Assembly (NCBI GenBank): GCA_903813345.2
Contig: CAIIXF020000007.1
Location: forward strand, 19,021,564-19,085,563
Direction: 5' to 3'
Length of the DNA stretch: 64,000 nucleotides
Source of the DNA: Owenia fusiformis
Taxonomy: Eukaryota > Annelida > Polychaeta > Sabellida > Oweniidae
Below the pieces are notes generated by a model, which worked only from the letters and a program-made list of their open reading frames with translations, ran no database searches and was not told the DNA's origin. Both the position numbers and the translations under genes were made by a program. Shown one piece after another: positions 37,401 through 44,220 of this stretch (position 1 is its first letter; every line of letters begins with the position of its first letter).

Positions 37401-40400
37401 AACCAATGGTACAATGATATCTAAAACATAATTCATTCTTCCTTTTAACCTGGTTAGACAATCAACATTGGTTTTTTATGAAAGTCTAGCATATTTAGAA
37501 AAGATTGACATCGAAAAAAAAAATTCAATTTTTTTCAAAAAGTTTTTGTTAATCACTTTTTAAGTCCTGACAAATAGTAAATGAATGATAAAAAAAATAT
37601 TTTCAAACTTTAGACGGGGACTTTAACAGAAGTAGACGATTCTTATTTGAAGAGTTGAATACATGTCTCAAACAGTGTAGCCTATTCTCTTTTCAAGAAG
37701 AACCCCCCAAAATAAAAGATTTTAATAAAAAAAAAATAAAAAAATAGGCTTCGCATTTAAAAGTAATAAATAATAGAGCAAAAATCGTTAGGGTCATACA
37801 ATTTTGATATGTTCCTCCATCTGCATCTGGTGTTCGGAAGCTAGTTTATGCTGCTGTTCCTGGTATTGTTGCATGAGCATGTGCTGTTGAAGGTCATGCT
37901 GTTGTTTTAACGTCACAAGCTGCGCCTGTAGCTGCTGATCAAGAGAAGACGAAATATCCCGTCGCGTCAGTATTGGAGATGACAGTGGTGAGGTATGGGG
38001 TATATCTGAAAACACGAAAAATGCATGTTGTGAGATTTTAAATGTGTATATACATATGAAATGTTTAATATAGAAGATATAAGGATGTGGTATGGGAAAT
38101 GTACAAAGCATAAAAAAATGCATAAATGTACATGAAGTAGAATTCATTTTTTGAAATCCAATCAAATGTTCATTTATGTGAGTATTAGAAAAGGTACACA
38201 TAACCACTGGATCCTTGTAGGTCCCAAGAATGACGTGATATGTCAACGCAAAATATGAACATGTACGTGCATATCATATTTTATAATGTCAAGTATTATT
38301 TTTACGACGTAATTAATAATAATATCGTCTCATTTGGTACATTTGAAGCTTTTGATAGCACATTGTTAAATGCCAAGGCACCTATTATTAGTATCATTTA
38401 ATGGTAAAATAAAAAATAATTTACCATTGTATGTAAAACTATTATTTGTCTAGTTTTAAATATATTGCATATACTGTGCATTTCTGCATGTATGATTTTG
38501 TCACAGATAAAAGAGAGAAAGAATTATTGTATGGTATATCTACATGTATATCACGATGTATATGAACTAGATATGTGATTTTTTAGATAAGGGATGGTCT
38601 CCAAAAGAAAGTTTCATTTTAGTTTTAATTGTCTCTCTCCTAAAACTTGATTTTACTTTACTTTCACAATTTTACAAAGCCAAATCAGCATTTTTATCCA
38701 TCCTCGAACAAAATCAATTATATTTTTCCACAAAGGTCAATGCCTGGATGTGATCCATAAGCCAAGTACATCATACTGATTGATCAGTCTCTTTATCAAA
38801 AGCTCTATTCAAAGGGATAGCAGAAACTCGGGATCCCACAATGCAAGTACGATAAACAAAAATATGCCAGAATACATCAGAATCAACCCAATCTCACTGG
38901 GTGTTTCATATATTAGTACCCTCTCTAATCCTTTTTATTGAAACATATTCAAAGAAAGACAAATTCCAACTGCAGAGGCTTTGTTTCATTTTAACTCTGT
39001 GTACAGATTACTCAAGTTATGACCTTGAAAATTGATCAGAATATTAACAAAATTATGCCATTTGTCTTAAATTTGAAAGGGTTTGAACAAAGGATAATGA
39101 AGCAATGTAGCATCAAAGTATGGCTCATTTGTTATGCCCACCAAATATATTAAATTATGTATGTATATGACAAAGAGTGCTAGTTCCCATTAATTATGAA
39201 TAAATGCAACTTTATGCATGTATATACAAATAGTATTTTTTATACATACAGTCATCAAAGGAATCAAAGAATCAAATTTGAAAATGTAGTCAATTAATTT
39301 TTTGATTGTTAGTTTTATTATCTATGTATAAAGATGATAACCTATTATTACAACCTTGCAGGGCCTGTTCTAGGGGTTTTAGTACTAGTTGAGAAGGCAT
39401 TTAAATTGCTATATTGACGTGAGCAATATTGTGTCGGGCGTTAATGACTTTAGTCGGGCAATAATGACATTATCTGCCCGGTTATGTTTCCCGGGAAAAG
39501 TGATATCGTTCAGTGTCATTTCTGCAGGCAAAATAGTGAAATATTGGACCTTGGGCCTGCGGCCCTTGGTCCAATATTTCACTACTTTATATTGCCCTTT
39601 GAAATGACGTTATTGTACTATTATTCTGTGTTCTGAAAGGGATGTAATAATAGTCAGTAACAAGCCCTTGTGATCCTCTCCCAATTATACCCCGCCCCAC
39701 AAGTTGGTGTTCAAAGTAGATAGAAGGGGGGGGGGGGGGTGAAGAAAGACTAATGAAGCACAATAACTACTTTAAAGCCAATCCTGTTTATGCCTCTAGC
39801 CATTGGTGCAGCTCTTTGGATTCAGGCAAATCTTTCCAAAAATATGATTCTTGAATTTTTGCAGTAAAATTAACATAATTTTGGTCAAATTGGAGTTCAG
39901 GCCAGGAATTTGGAGCCCCTCTGAAAAATTAAGACCCCCCCCCCATAGAGGGAATCTGGTTCAGGCCAGTAGTTGTTTATTCATTTCTTTACCTCAAGTA
40001 ACCTTACTGAAGAGCTCTAGATCTGTGAACTTGACAGTGAAATCTTCAGAATCATCAACAGGTAACATATTTAATGGGAGGACCATCTCTAATATTGAAC
40101 TATCTAATGTGAACCAAGAGAGAATCCTTCCATAGAACCGGAATTGTTATCAGCTGAGGTGAACTATTTATACACATAGCAGAAAGTACCAAACAGAGAT
40201 AAATATAACCTTTACATGATTCTCTCTGTATGCTGAAAAATATGTGTTATTTTAGAAGCATCCCCTAGAAGATCATCAATCTGGCATAATATGTTATATT
40301 CTTACCTAAGGTAAATTCTGAATAAGTTATACCCTTGAGTTATATTTACCCTTTGCAAAGTACTGCCTTCACATCTCAAAAGATGACTCCATTAACTTGT

Positions 40401-43072
40401 ATTTTACTTTTAGCCTCTAGGTTATTATGTATTAATATCTCCAATTGTCCCAAATTCAACATAATTCAACAGATAAAACATAATGAATTATAAATGGGAA
40501 ATTTACTTTATCAAACAAATTGCGACAAAAACTTATAAATTATACAAATCGTGGATTTATTATGACATATTTAGAGCTCTTTCACTGAATATATAACAAA
40601 AAACAATTAAATAAATTATATATTAGATCAAAACAAAATGTAATGAATAACAAAATAAAAGCAAAATCAACATGATGACACTGAACAAACTACCCTTTGC
40701 ATTTTTTTGACTTCTCTTCTGAAAGATACTCTAAACCTCTGAACTCGCTGGGCCAACCAGAGCTTCACCCCCCTTTTATAGCCAATTTTGAGTAACTTTT
40801 CCCTGGGGATTTCATTCATGGTGCTTATGAGATAAGTAGATTGGAGGAAAGAAGAACAATATGTGCTCTAGCAAAAGGGCTGATGATGTACATGCAACCC
40901 CTTGGAAAAATCCCGGACATCCCTGAATATGAGTACTAATGTACAGGCAAATATATTAAAGACAGATATGAGGCATACATGATGATGATGCAACTACATG
41001 TACATAGAAGTTGGTTTAATAGATTTCCCTACAGTACTTGTATTCAGGGATGTCCAGGATTTTTCCAAGGGGTTGTACACATCCCTACCATTTTTGAATC
41101 AGCAACCATTTTTTAAAGAAATTACGTAAAACATATCCATTATACACTTTTATACCAAATATGTAGAAAATTAGATGCCAATTATGAGTTAATTCCAGAA
41201 CAAACAGAAATATTCTCTACAACCCTTATGAACCTTTACTCATTAAGATAATAATACATAATGTACAGTAATAAATGTCTAATAAACCAGCCATGAAGGA
41301 TAAGAATATTTAGTCTCTTAAGTATTATCACCTCTATTACTGTCATCTTCACTGACAATAATTTTTTCAACAACTGTCACCTTGTAAACTAATGTCATCT
41401 GATTCTAAGCAGCTGCAGGCCCTTAAAGGCCCCATGTAAAGTTTAAACCACTTTGGCTTATATTGTAGTCTTACCCAATGTTATCAAAGTGTGATATGTG
41501 AAACTTTTTTTTTAAATTTCAAAAAGTGGTTTTTGATAGACTTTTTGTTCCAAAATTTGTGAATTTATTTAAAACCAACTTTTAGAGGTCACTCATATCT
41601 TCTAATTAGCCACAATTCATACCAATGCATAGCACTCATCCTCCCATGTTTTTTGCCGAAAAAATTAAGAAAATTGGTTCATAAATAAGCGAGAAATGAA
41701 CTTATCAGTGAATGAAAATGGTTCTGAGAAAAATGCATTTCAAAATTTTAGTTCTCATAGAAGCCAATGGTACAATGATATTTAAAACATAATTTATTCT
41801 TCCTTTTTACCTGGTTAGACAATCAACATTGTTTTTTTATGAAAGTCTAACATATTTAGAAAAGATTGACATCGAAAAAAAAATTCAAATTTTTTCAAAA
41901 AGTATTTGGTACCTTAGTGACATCACTAATGTTTCAAAATATTTTTGATATGTTAAAACATTGAAGTGGCCCATTAAATATGGCATTTTATTATTGAAAT
42001 AGTGTGTCCTTTGTTCAACCTTTTCCATTGGTGTTAAAAAGATAATCTTTTTTGAAATGCATTAAGAAATATTTGATGATTAAGAAATTTCAACTTTTTT
42101 TGAAAAATGGCGGGAAATTTGAATATTTGAGAAATGAAATGCTCACAACTTTTTTTTCAAAATTTTTTTTTTGTTCAAAAATCTCTAAAATCACTTTTTA
42201 AGTCCTGACAAATAGTAAATGAATGATAAAAAAATATTTTCAAACTTTAGACGGGGACTTTAATAAACTAATACGTGATAGACGCAAACATGGTCATTAA
42301 CATAATAAATATCCCCCGCAATGCATCACTTCAAGTGGGACAAATTTTCATTGGTCCGTTGATTAAACCAAATTCTCCAAACCTTAAAAACATGTTTTTG
42401 CGTATTGTCGGGACAATAAAGGTCATACTAATTTCAAGATACAACCCTCACAATTGATATGATATTAGTCAAACATATAAAACATGACATCAAACCAGTG
42501 TAATATACACGAGAACTTGCTTCTTTTTCATATCGAGTCATCGAGTCTCAGCTTCCGGGAATTAAGTCGGTGACGTCATCGTAGAACATTTCATGATTAT
42601 CGTCAGTTTCGAAAAATATTCGTGAAAACGCTTTGCAGATTGCCATAAGGACCTATATTTTCATCGATTGTGCAAATATCCGTGAAGAGGAATGTCAAAT
42701 AATGCTGAATTGATGTATTCAAAATCGGACTCAGTATATTTCAGTGGGGAAAAAACCCGGATGTAAAAAATCTGTTCCCGGAATTGGAGCTCTTCAACAG
42801 GGGAGGTGAGAATATTGTTGTCATTCTGAACTATCGCGTACACCTCTATTGTAAAGTTGTAAACCACCCTCTCGATCTACATATCTCACCTGCTCCCCTG
42901 GAGGTTAAGTAATGCAGTTGGTCTATTGCATCAAGCCCCTGTGTTTGCCCACCATATATCTCTGAATCACAGGGTTGTAATATTGATGGGAGACCAGACT
43001 TGATGAATGATGAGAACAAATATATTACATACCTTTCCTGTTGATATGAGAAAAGTGATTGTTAATTTCCAT
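13370..43072 (-). CDS. HDAC4: class IIa histone deacetylase (HDAC4/5/7/9 ortholog), spliced gene model
   Basis: This is a zinc-dependent lysine deacetylase and signal-responsive corepressor that shuttles between cytoplasm and nucleus and binds MEF2. The coding exons run 43033-43072, 37800-38005, (34768-34854 cassette), 33199-33334, 32880-32988, 26959-27077, 25532-25657, 24339-24445, 18935-19069, 18594-18699, 18103-18268, 17360-17498, 16289-16982, 15595-15893, 15134-15351, 14697-14815, 14154-14287, 13546-13769 and 13370-13424. Every join has AG/GT borders and matching phase. The product is 1,072 aa with the cassette and 1,043 without (human HDAC4 is 1,084). Landmarks, numbered with the cassette: Gln-rich helix about 30-155; MEF2-binding helix [14 protein letters not shown] about 165; 14-3-3 sites at Ser234 (FPLRKTASEPNLK), Ser455 ([10 protein letters not shown]) and Ser605 (NRTHSSP); [14 protein letters not shown]; deacetylase domain about 640-1035 with Asp824, His826 and Asp918 as zinc ligands and Tyr960 at the catalytic position. 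The first Met is inferred: the frame stays open upstream of it. Confidence 0.93.
13546..13769 (-). CDS. HDAC4: HDAC exon: end of deacetylase domain and export helix
   Basis: It follows acceptor TTTCTAG and encodes [20 protein letters not shown], then [13 protein letters not shown] and [13 protein letters not shown]. The last motif matches the conserved TVTAMASLSV segment of class IIa HDACs. Donor AG|GTAAAA. If the 121-bp intron is retained, translation stops at once after KQSR. Confidence 0.92.
14154..14287 (-). CDS. HDAC4: HDAC exon carrying the catalytic-position Tyr
   Basis: It encodes [20 protein letters not shown], then [19 protein letters not shown]. The Tyr codon TAT (14214-14216) is at the position occupied by His in vertebrate class IIa enzymes (HDAC4 His976). 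Its spacing of 42 residues from the zinc-ligand Asp918 equals the human spacing. Donor GAG|GTGTGT. Confidence 0.95.
14697..14815 (-). CDS. HDAC4: HDAC exon with third zinc-ligand Asp
   Basis: It encodes [20 protein letters not shown], then [20 protein letters not shown]. The Asp in [10 protein letters not shown] aligns with human HDAC4 Asp934. Acceptor TTCCAG and donor T|GTAAGT are both strong. Confidence 0.95.
15134..15351 (-). CDS. HDAC4: HDAC exon with active-site Asp-Val-His
   Basis: It begins exactly at the DVHHGN motif (after VDW in the previous exon), which supplies zinc ligands Asp824 and His826. It continues through [20 protein letters not shown] and ends [11 protein letters not shown]. 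The exon border inside the active-site motif is clean: acceptor TTGGCAG, donor CG|GTAAGT. Confidence 0.95.
15595..15893 (-). CDS. HDAC4: HDAC exon with GHHAE active-site motif
   Basis: It encodes [20 protein letters not shown], then [20 protein letters not shown] and ending KKVLIVDW. The RPPGHHAEE tandem His pair forms the charge relay, and the Cys in LQCGGVG corresponds to the structural-zinc Cys751 of human HDAC4. Confidence 0.96.
16289..16982 (-). CDS. HDAC4: large HDAC exon: regulatory linker plus start of deacetylase domain
   Basis: This is the largest exon (694 bp). It opens [13 protein letters not shown], passes through an acidic and Gln/Arg-rich linker, then the third 14-3-3-type site [10 protein letters not shown], a Ser/Thr/Gln-rich stretch, and the domain start [18 protein letters not shown] with [19 protein letters not shown]. 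The KHQCxC and HxEHAG residues match the class IIa structural zinc site. It ends KVLG at donor TTTTAG|GTGAGC. Confidence 0.96.
17360..17498 (-). CDS. HDAC4: HDAC exon with second 14-3-3 site
   Basis: It encodes [17 protein letters not shown] followed by a Gln-rich helix ending [15 protein letters not shown] matches the human HDAC4 Ser467 14-3-3 docking site targeted by CaMK, PKD and related kinases. Confidence 0.95.
18103..18268 (-). CDS. HDAC4: HDAC linker exon
   Basis: Frame [20 protein letters not shown], then [20 protein letters not shown] and a last full codon before donor CACAG|GTAAGT. The linker is poorly conserved in the family. The exon is supported by strong splice sites and by phase agreement on both sides. 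Confidence 0.85.
18594..18699 (-). CDS. HDAC4: HDAC linker exon
   Basis: Frame [20 protein letters not shown] then [15 protein letters not shown]. Acceptor TTTTCAG, donor CCAG|GTATGG. It is Pro/Leu-rich like the corresponding human linker. Phases fit both neighbours. Confidence 0.85.
18935..19069 (-). CDS. HDAC4: HDAC linker exon with [10 protein letters not shown] motif
   Basis: It encodes [18 protein letters not shown], then [20 protein letters not shown]. LYxSPSLPNIxLG is a recognisable class IIa linker motif. The length (135 bp) is a multiple of three, in phase 0-0. Confidence 0.92.
20534..20874 (-). mobile_element. MITE family A, copy 3 (inverted)
   Basis: It is the inverted, slightly shortened version of the 5792-6222 element, from GACGAGATGCGAGCAGAAAT to CTACTCGCATCTGCGTTAT. 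It shares the internal words GTCATATTTGAAATCTA and TGACCCGAAGGAGCC. Confidence 0.75.
23215..23673. mobile_element. non-autonomous Tc1/mariner-type element, CAGGGTGACCACAA ends
   Basis: Left end CAGGGTGACCACAAGAAAAT, right end ACGTTTTTTGTGGTCACCCTG, flanked by TA at 23213-23214 and 23674-23675. The inverted ends are about 25-30 bp. The 459 bp carry no transposase. Confidence 0.85.
24339..24445 (-). CDS. HDAC4: HDAC linker exon (Ser/Gly/Pro-rich)
   Basis: It encodes [20 protein letters not shown], then [15 protein letters not shown]. This resembles the human SGPSSPNNSSGSVS segment. Acceptor TTTCAG, donor GAG|GTACGT. Confidence 0.9.
25532..25657 (-). CDS. HDAC4: HDAC exon with SEPNLK and nuclear-localisation segment
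   Basis: It encodes [20 protein letters not shown], then [20 protein letters not shown]. This is among the most conserved class IIa regions: the Ser of ASEPNL is the first 14-3-3 site, and the following basic stretch is the NLS. The acceptor cuts inside the Ala codon. Confidence 0.97.
26203..26446 (+). repeat. GTCACCAC dispersed repeat, longest copy
   Basis: It starts CATTAACATGACAAAATGTC ACCACCTAG and ends at a palindrome TGTCACCACG TTTTGGTGGTGACA (about 26419-26441). Related copies or fragments occur at 11620-11655, 15360-15545, 17096-17120, 32612-32727 and 51836-51957, all in plus orientation. Short length, no ORF and a terminal hairpin fit a SINE- or Helitron-like non-autonomous element; I cannot decide which. 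Confidence 0.65.
26959..27077 (-). CDS. HDAC4: HDAC exon ending FPLRKT
   Basis: It encodes [20 protein letters not shown], then [19 protein letters not shown]. [11 protein letters not shown] and DDFPLRKT are diagnostic of class IIa HDACs. A longer open frame (26782-27270) overlaps this exon in another frame and is not real. Confidence 0.97.
28193..29174. mobile_element. dispersed-type element rich in AGGTCA half-sites
   Basis: Near the left end is a perfect 18-nt palindrome AAGATTGCAAGCAATCTT (28204-28221), then AGGAGGCCCC. The right end is an (AAT)n run (about 29115-29135) followed by a hairpin AGGAGGCCCC / GGGGCCTCCT (29150-29174). The body carries 13 copies of AGGTCA/TGACCT and several near-copies of the same sentence-like blocks (for example GATGATTTTTAAAAAAA twice). 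No coding frame of note. The class is uncertain. Confidence 0.6.
31297..31617 (+). repeat. 19-bp minisatellite GAACCAGGGACCAGTACTT
   Basis: About 16 tandem units with point variants (GAACAAGGAACCAGTACTT and similar). Open frames on the opposite strand (31401-31734) are products of the repeat and not genes. Confidence 0.9.
31885..31997 (+). repeat. 19-bp minisatellite GAATCTAGCCATACTAACT
   Basis: About six units, alternating GAATCTAG and AAATCTAG starts. Confidence 0.85.
32612..32727 (+). repeat. GTCACCAC dispersed repeat copy
   Basis: It shares AAGGCATTAACATGCAAAATG and TCACCACCTG with the copy at 51836, and ends CACAAAAAGTTGTGA...GTTGTGAC. Confidence 0.6.
32880..32988 (-). CDS. HDAC4: HDAC exon with MEF2-binding helix
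   Basis: It encodes [20 protein letters not shown] then [15 protein letters not shown]. AxxEVKxKLxEFVLNKK is the family's MEF2-binding amphipathic helix. Acceptor TTACAG, donor TG|GTAAGT. Confidence 0.96.
33199..33334 (-). CDS. HDAC4: HDAC exon, Gln/Glu-rich coiled-coil
   Basis: It encodes [20 protein letters not shown], then [20 protein letters not shown] and KKDQE. Heptad-compatible Gln/Leu/Glu composition matches the class IIa N-terminal tetramerisation helix and the basic LKNKxKxKES end. Acceptor GTTCCAG, donor A|GTGAGT. Confidence 0.95.
33345..33680 (+). repeat. degenerate tandem repeat (ATAGTCATTGTA)
   Basis: Irregular units around AACATATAGTCATTGTATTA are repeated about a dozen times with slippage, in the HDAC intron just 5' of the coiled-coil exon. 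Confidence 0.6.
33795..33850 (+). repeat. 16-bp tandem repeat CTCTATTAGACCATGC
   Basis: Three to four adjacent copies with one T/C variant. Confidence 0.8.
34768..34854 (-). CDS. HDAC4: candidate in-frame cassette exon of the HDAC gene (87 bp)
   Basis: Between acceptor AATTGTAG and donor GAG|GTATTT lies an open 29-codon frame, [20 protein letters not shown] then LFQLQAVPE. It sits between two phase-0 exon ends, so it can be included or skipped without changing frame. The composition is protein-like and richer in G+C than the flanks. I know of no counterpart in vertebrate HDAC4/5/9. If included, it would interrupt the Gln-rich helix. No transcript evidence is available here. Confidence 0.6.
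35512..35863. mobile_element. foldback element in HDAC intron
   Basis: The left arm GGTAATAATACACCTGGTAT then ATGCAGCAA is mirrored by TTGCTGCATATACCAAGGGT then GTAATAATTA on the right. Pairing continues inward through GGACTGGTCTGG / CCAGACTGGTC and TGAATGTAAATT / AATTTACATTCA. No coding content. Confidence 0.75.
36320..36437 (+). repeat. dispersed repeat pair B, copy 1
   Basis: About 118 bp, very similar to 54886-55004: both contain TTTAGTCTAGGTGCTCTA, CAGTTCATGAAAATCTAATT and CATTTGTGACAACGGT. Confidence 0.75.
37061..37626 (+). mobile_element. MITE family C, copy 1 (internally deleted)
   Basis: Ends TTAAAGGCCCCATGTAAAGT and AAACTTTAGACGGGGACTTTAA are inverted. The body closely matches 41423-42263 but lacks about 275 bp of its right-central part. 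Confidence 0.8.
37800..38005 (-). CDS. HDAC4: HDAC exon, N-terminal Gln-rich helix
   Basis: It encodes [20 protein letters not shown], then [20 protein letters not shown] and ends [10 protein letters not shown]. The QLQxxLxxLKQxxxLQxxxL...EHIK pattern matches the class IIa glutamine-rich domain. Donor ATT|GTATGA is weaker than the others; reading through it gives an immediate stop after one Val codon. Confidence 0.93.
39534..39583. repeat. 50-nt near-perfect palindrome
   Basis: AGTGAAATATTGGACCTTGG GCC, a short GC loop, then GGCCCTTGGTCCAATATTTC ACT. A stem of about 23 bp with a central two-base mismatch. Surrounding bases (39420-39610) contain further shorter inverted words, such as CGGGCGTTAATGAC and GGGCAATAATGAC. 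Confidence 0.8.
41423..42263 (+). mobile_element. MITE family C, copy 2 (fullest)
   Basis: An 841-bp copy with inverted ends TTAAAGGCCCC...GGGGACTTTAA. It is almost identical to copy 1 over the shared parts and includes the central block around GGTACCTTAGTGACATCACT that copy 1 lacks. TTAA at both ends could be part of the repeat or a TTAA target. Confidence 0.8.
42530..42870 (-). promoter_or_regulatory. CpG-containing, CRE-bearing stretch in HDAC intron (possible internal promoter)
   Basis: This stretch contains roughly 14 CpG dinucleotides in an otherwise CpG-poor intron. It has a palindromic CRE TGACGTCA (42571-42578), an ETS-type CCGGAAG (minus strand, near 42556) and several TTCCCGGAA/TCCGGGT words. 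It lies between the first coding exon and the Gln-rich exon. No first exon or TATA is certain. Confidence 0.35.
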
Positions 43073-43098
43073 CCCCGACTCTCTAGATACGACAGGAT
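43033..43098 (-). CDS. HDAC4: first recognised HDAC coding exon, candidate start ATG
   Basis: A 66-bp exon with acceptor ATCTTCAG and donor AAAG|GTATGT. The frame reads [21 protein letters not shown], and its phase joins the next exon as K-D-IPHTSP. The ATG at 43070-43072 is the only Met before the Gln-rich helix in this frame, so I use it as the start. The frame is also open 5' of it, so translation could begin in an upstream exon. Sequence conservation here is weak; the call rests on splice signals and phase. Confidence 0.65.
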
Positions 43099-44137
43099 CT
43101 GAAGATAGAAAATAGAAAAAAACGAATTATATATGGTATACATTTTTTAACCTGTACCAGAGTAATGACTTACAGTAGAAAATGCATGTTCTTCTATCTT
43201 ACACTCACATGTGAAATGATGAAAGTAAAGATGTAAAGAAGACCATTTCTTATACAAATCTAACAAGACACATTGTTGCAAGATGAAATTTTATCAACCA
43301 GTATGTTCTCTAATTCAAACTGGTACAACATGTCAATGTATTATGTCATACAAGGGATATTTACAACAATACAACATTACAACATGGACCCTGAAGAAAT
43401 TTAAATTCTTCAAAAATCCCCATGCTAGAAATGATAAACTTATTTATGCCAGATGATCTAAAATCTTAAATATTTTTCAGCAAAAGCTGCTATCTTTTTC
43501 TGAGGCTATGTAGTTTAACCTTGAAATACTTATAAATAACCTGTAAACTGTTGAATAGCATGTATGATACATGTATTGCCTTAATACATTACAGTTATAC
43601 AGATTATATATAGAATATAGTAAAATAAATTTACATCGTGTGTTTTTGGGGAAACATCCACTTGGCACTATCTCCATTAATACACTCTTAACAGTTAATC
43701 ATGTAGGGTGTTAATTAAAATAAACTACATCGTTGACTGATAAGAGATAAAAGCTTAACAAAAAATAACTTTAAATATTAAAAGCAATACATGTACTGAT
43801 AAAGTCTAGTTTTTTTCTGATTTTCGATTTTGCTTCACCAAATGAATCATTTGAGCAAATCTTTATCAATCTCTAAATTGTTATATAGTTTCAAAAGGGG
43901 GCATATTCACCTAGCTCAAGAGTCAAAAGTTGTTAATGGGAACTATGTATAGCTGCTTGGCATTTCTACCTGTTAAAAACCTGCATCTGCTATGATACAA
44001 AAATAGATCACAAAAACAAGATTTTTGAAAAATAACGTGGCATGATATAAGGTTCCAGAAATAGGCAATTCTACAGTAGACAGCTGTTATTAATCTACCT
44101 AAATCTAAAGCTTTTGCTTATTAGGACGGTTTTGTTG

Positions 44138-44220
44138 CTTCAAGCCCTTGTGACCCTACTCAAACATACCCCTTGTGACCCTACTCAGACATACCCCTTG
44201 TGACCCCTATCCGGACACAC
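44138..44220 (+). repeat. 26-bp tandem repeat CCCTTGTGACCCTACTCAAA
   Basis: Three units of CCCTTGTGACCCTACTCAGA CATACC with small changes. A related single unit lies near 39664. Confidence 0.75.

Larger units (their letters stand above)
38006..43032 (-). other. HDAC intron (5.0 kb) after the first coding exon
   Basis: It contains MITE family C copy 2, a 14-G run (39726-39739), the 39.5-kb palindrome and a CpG-containing promoter-like stretch (42530-42870). No further coding exon is recognised. Confidence 0.6.

Noticed and set aside
42661-42867. 68-codon minus-strand frame in the CpG-containing stretch
   Set aside because: It begins at GTG rather than ATG and matches nothing; kept only as part of the promoter-like region.
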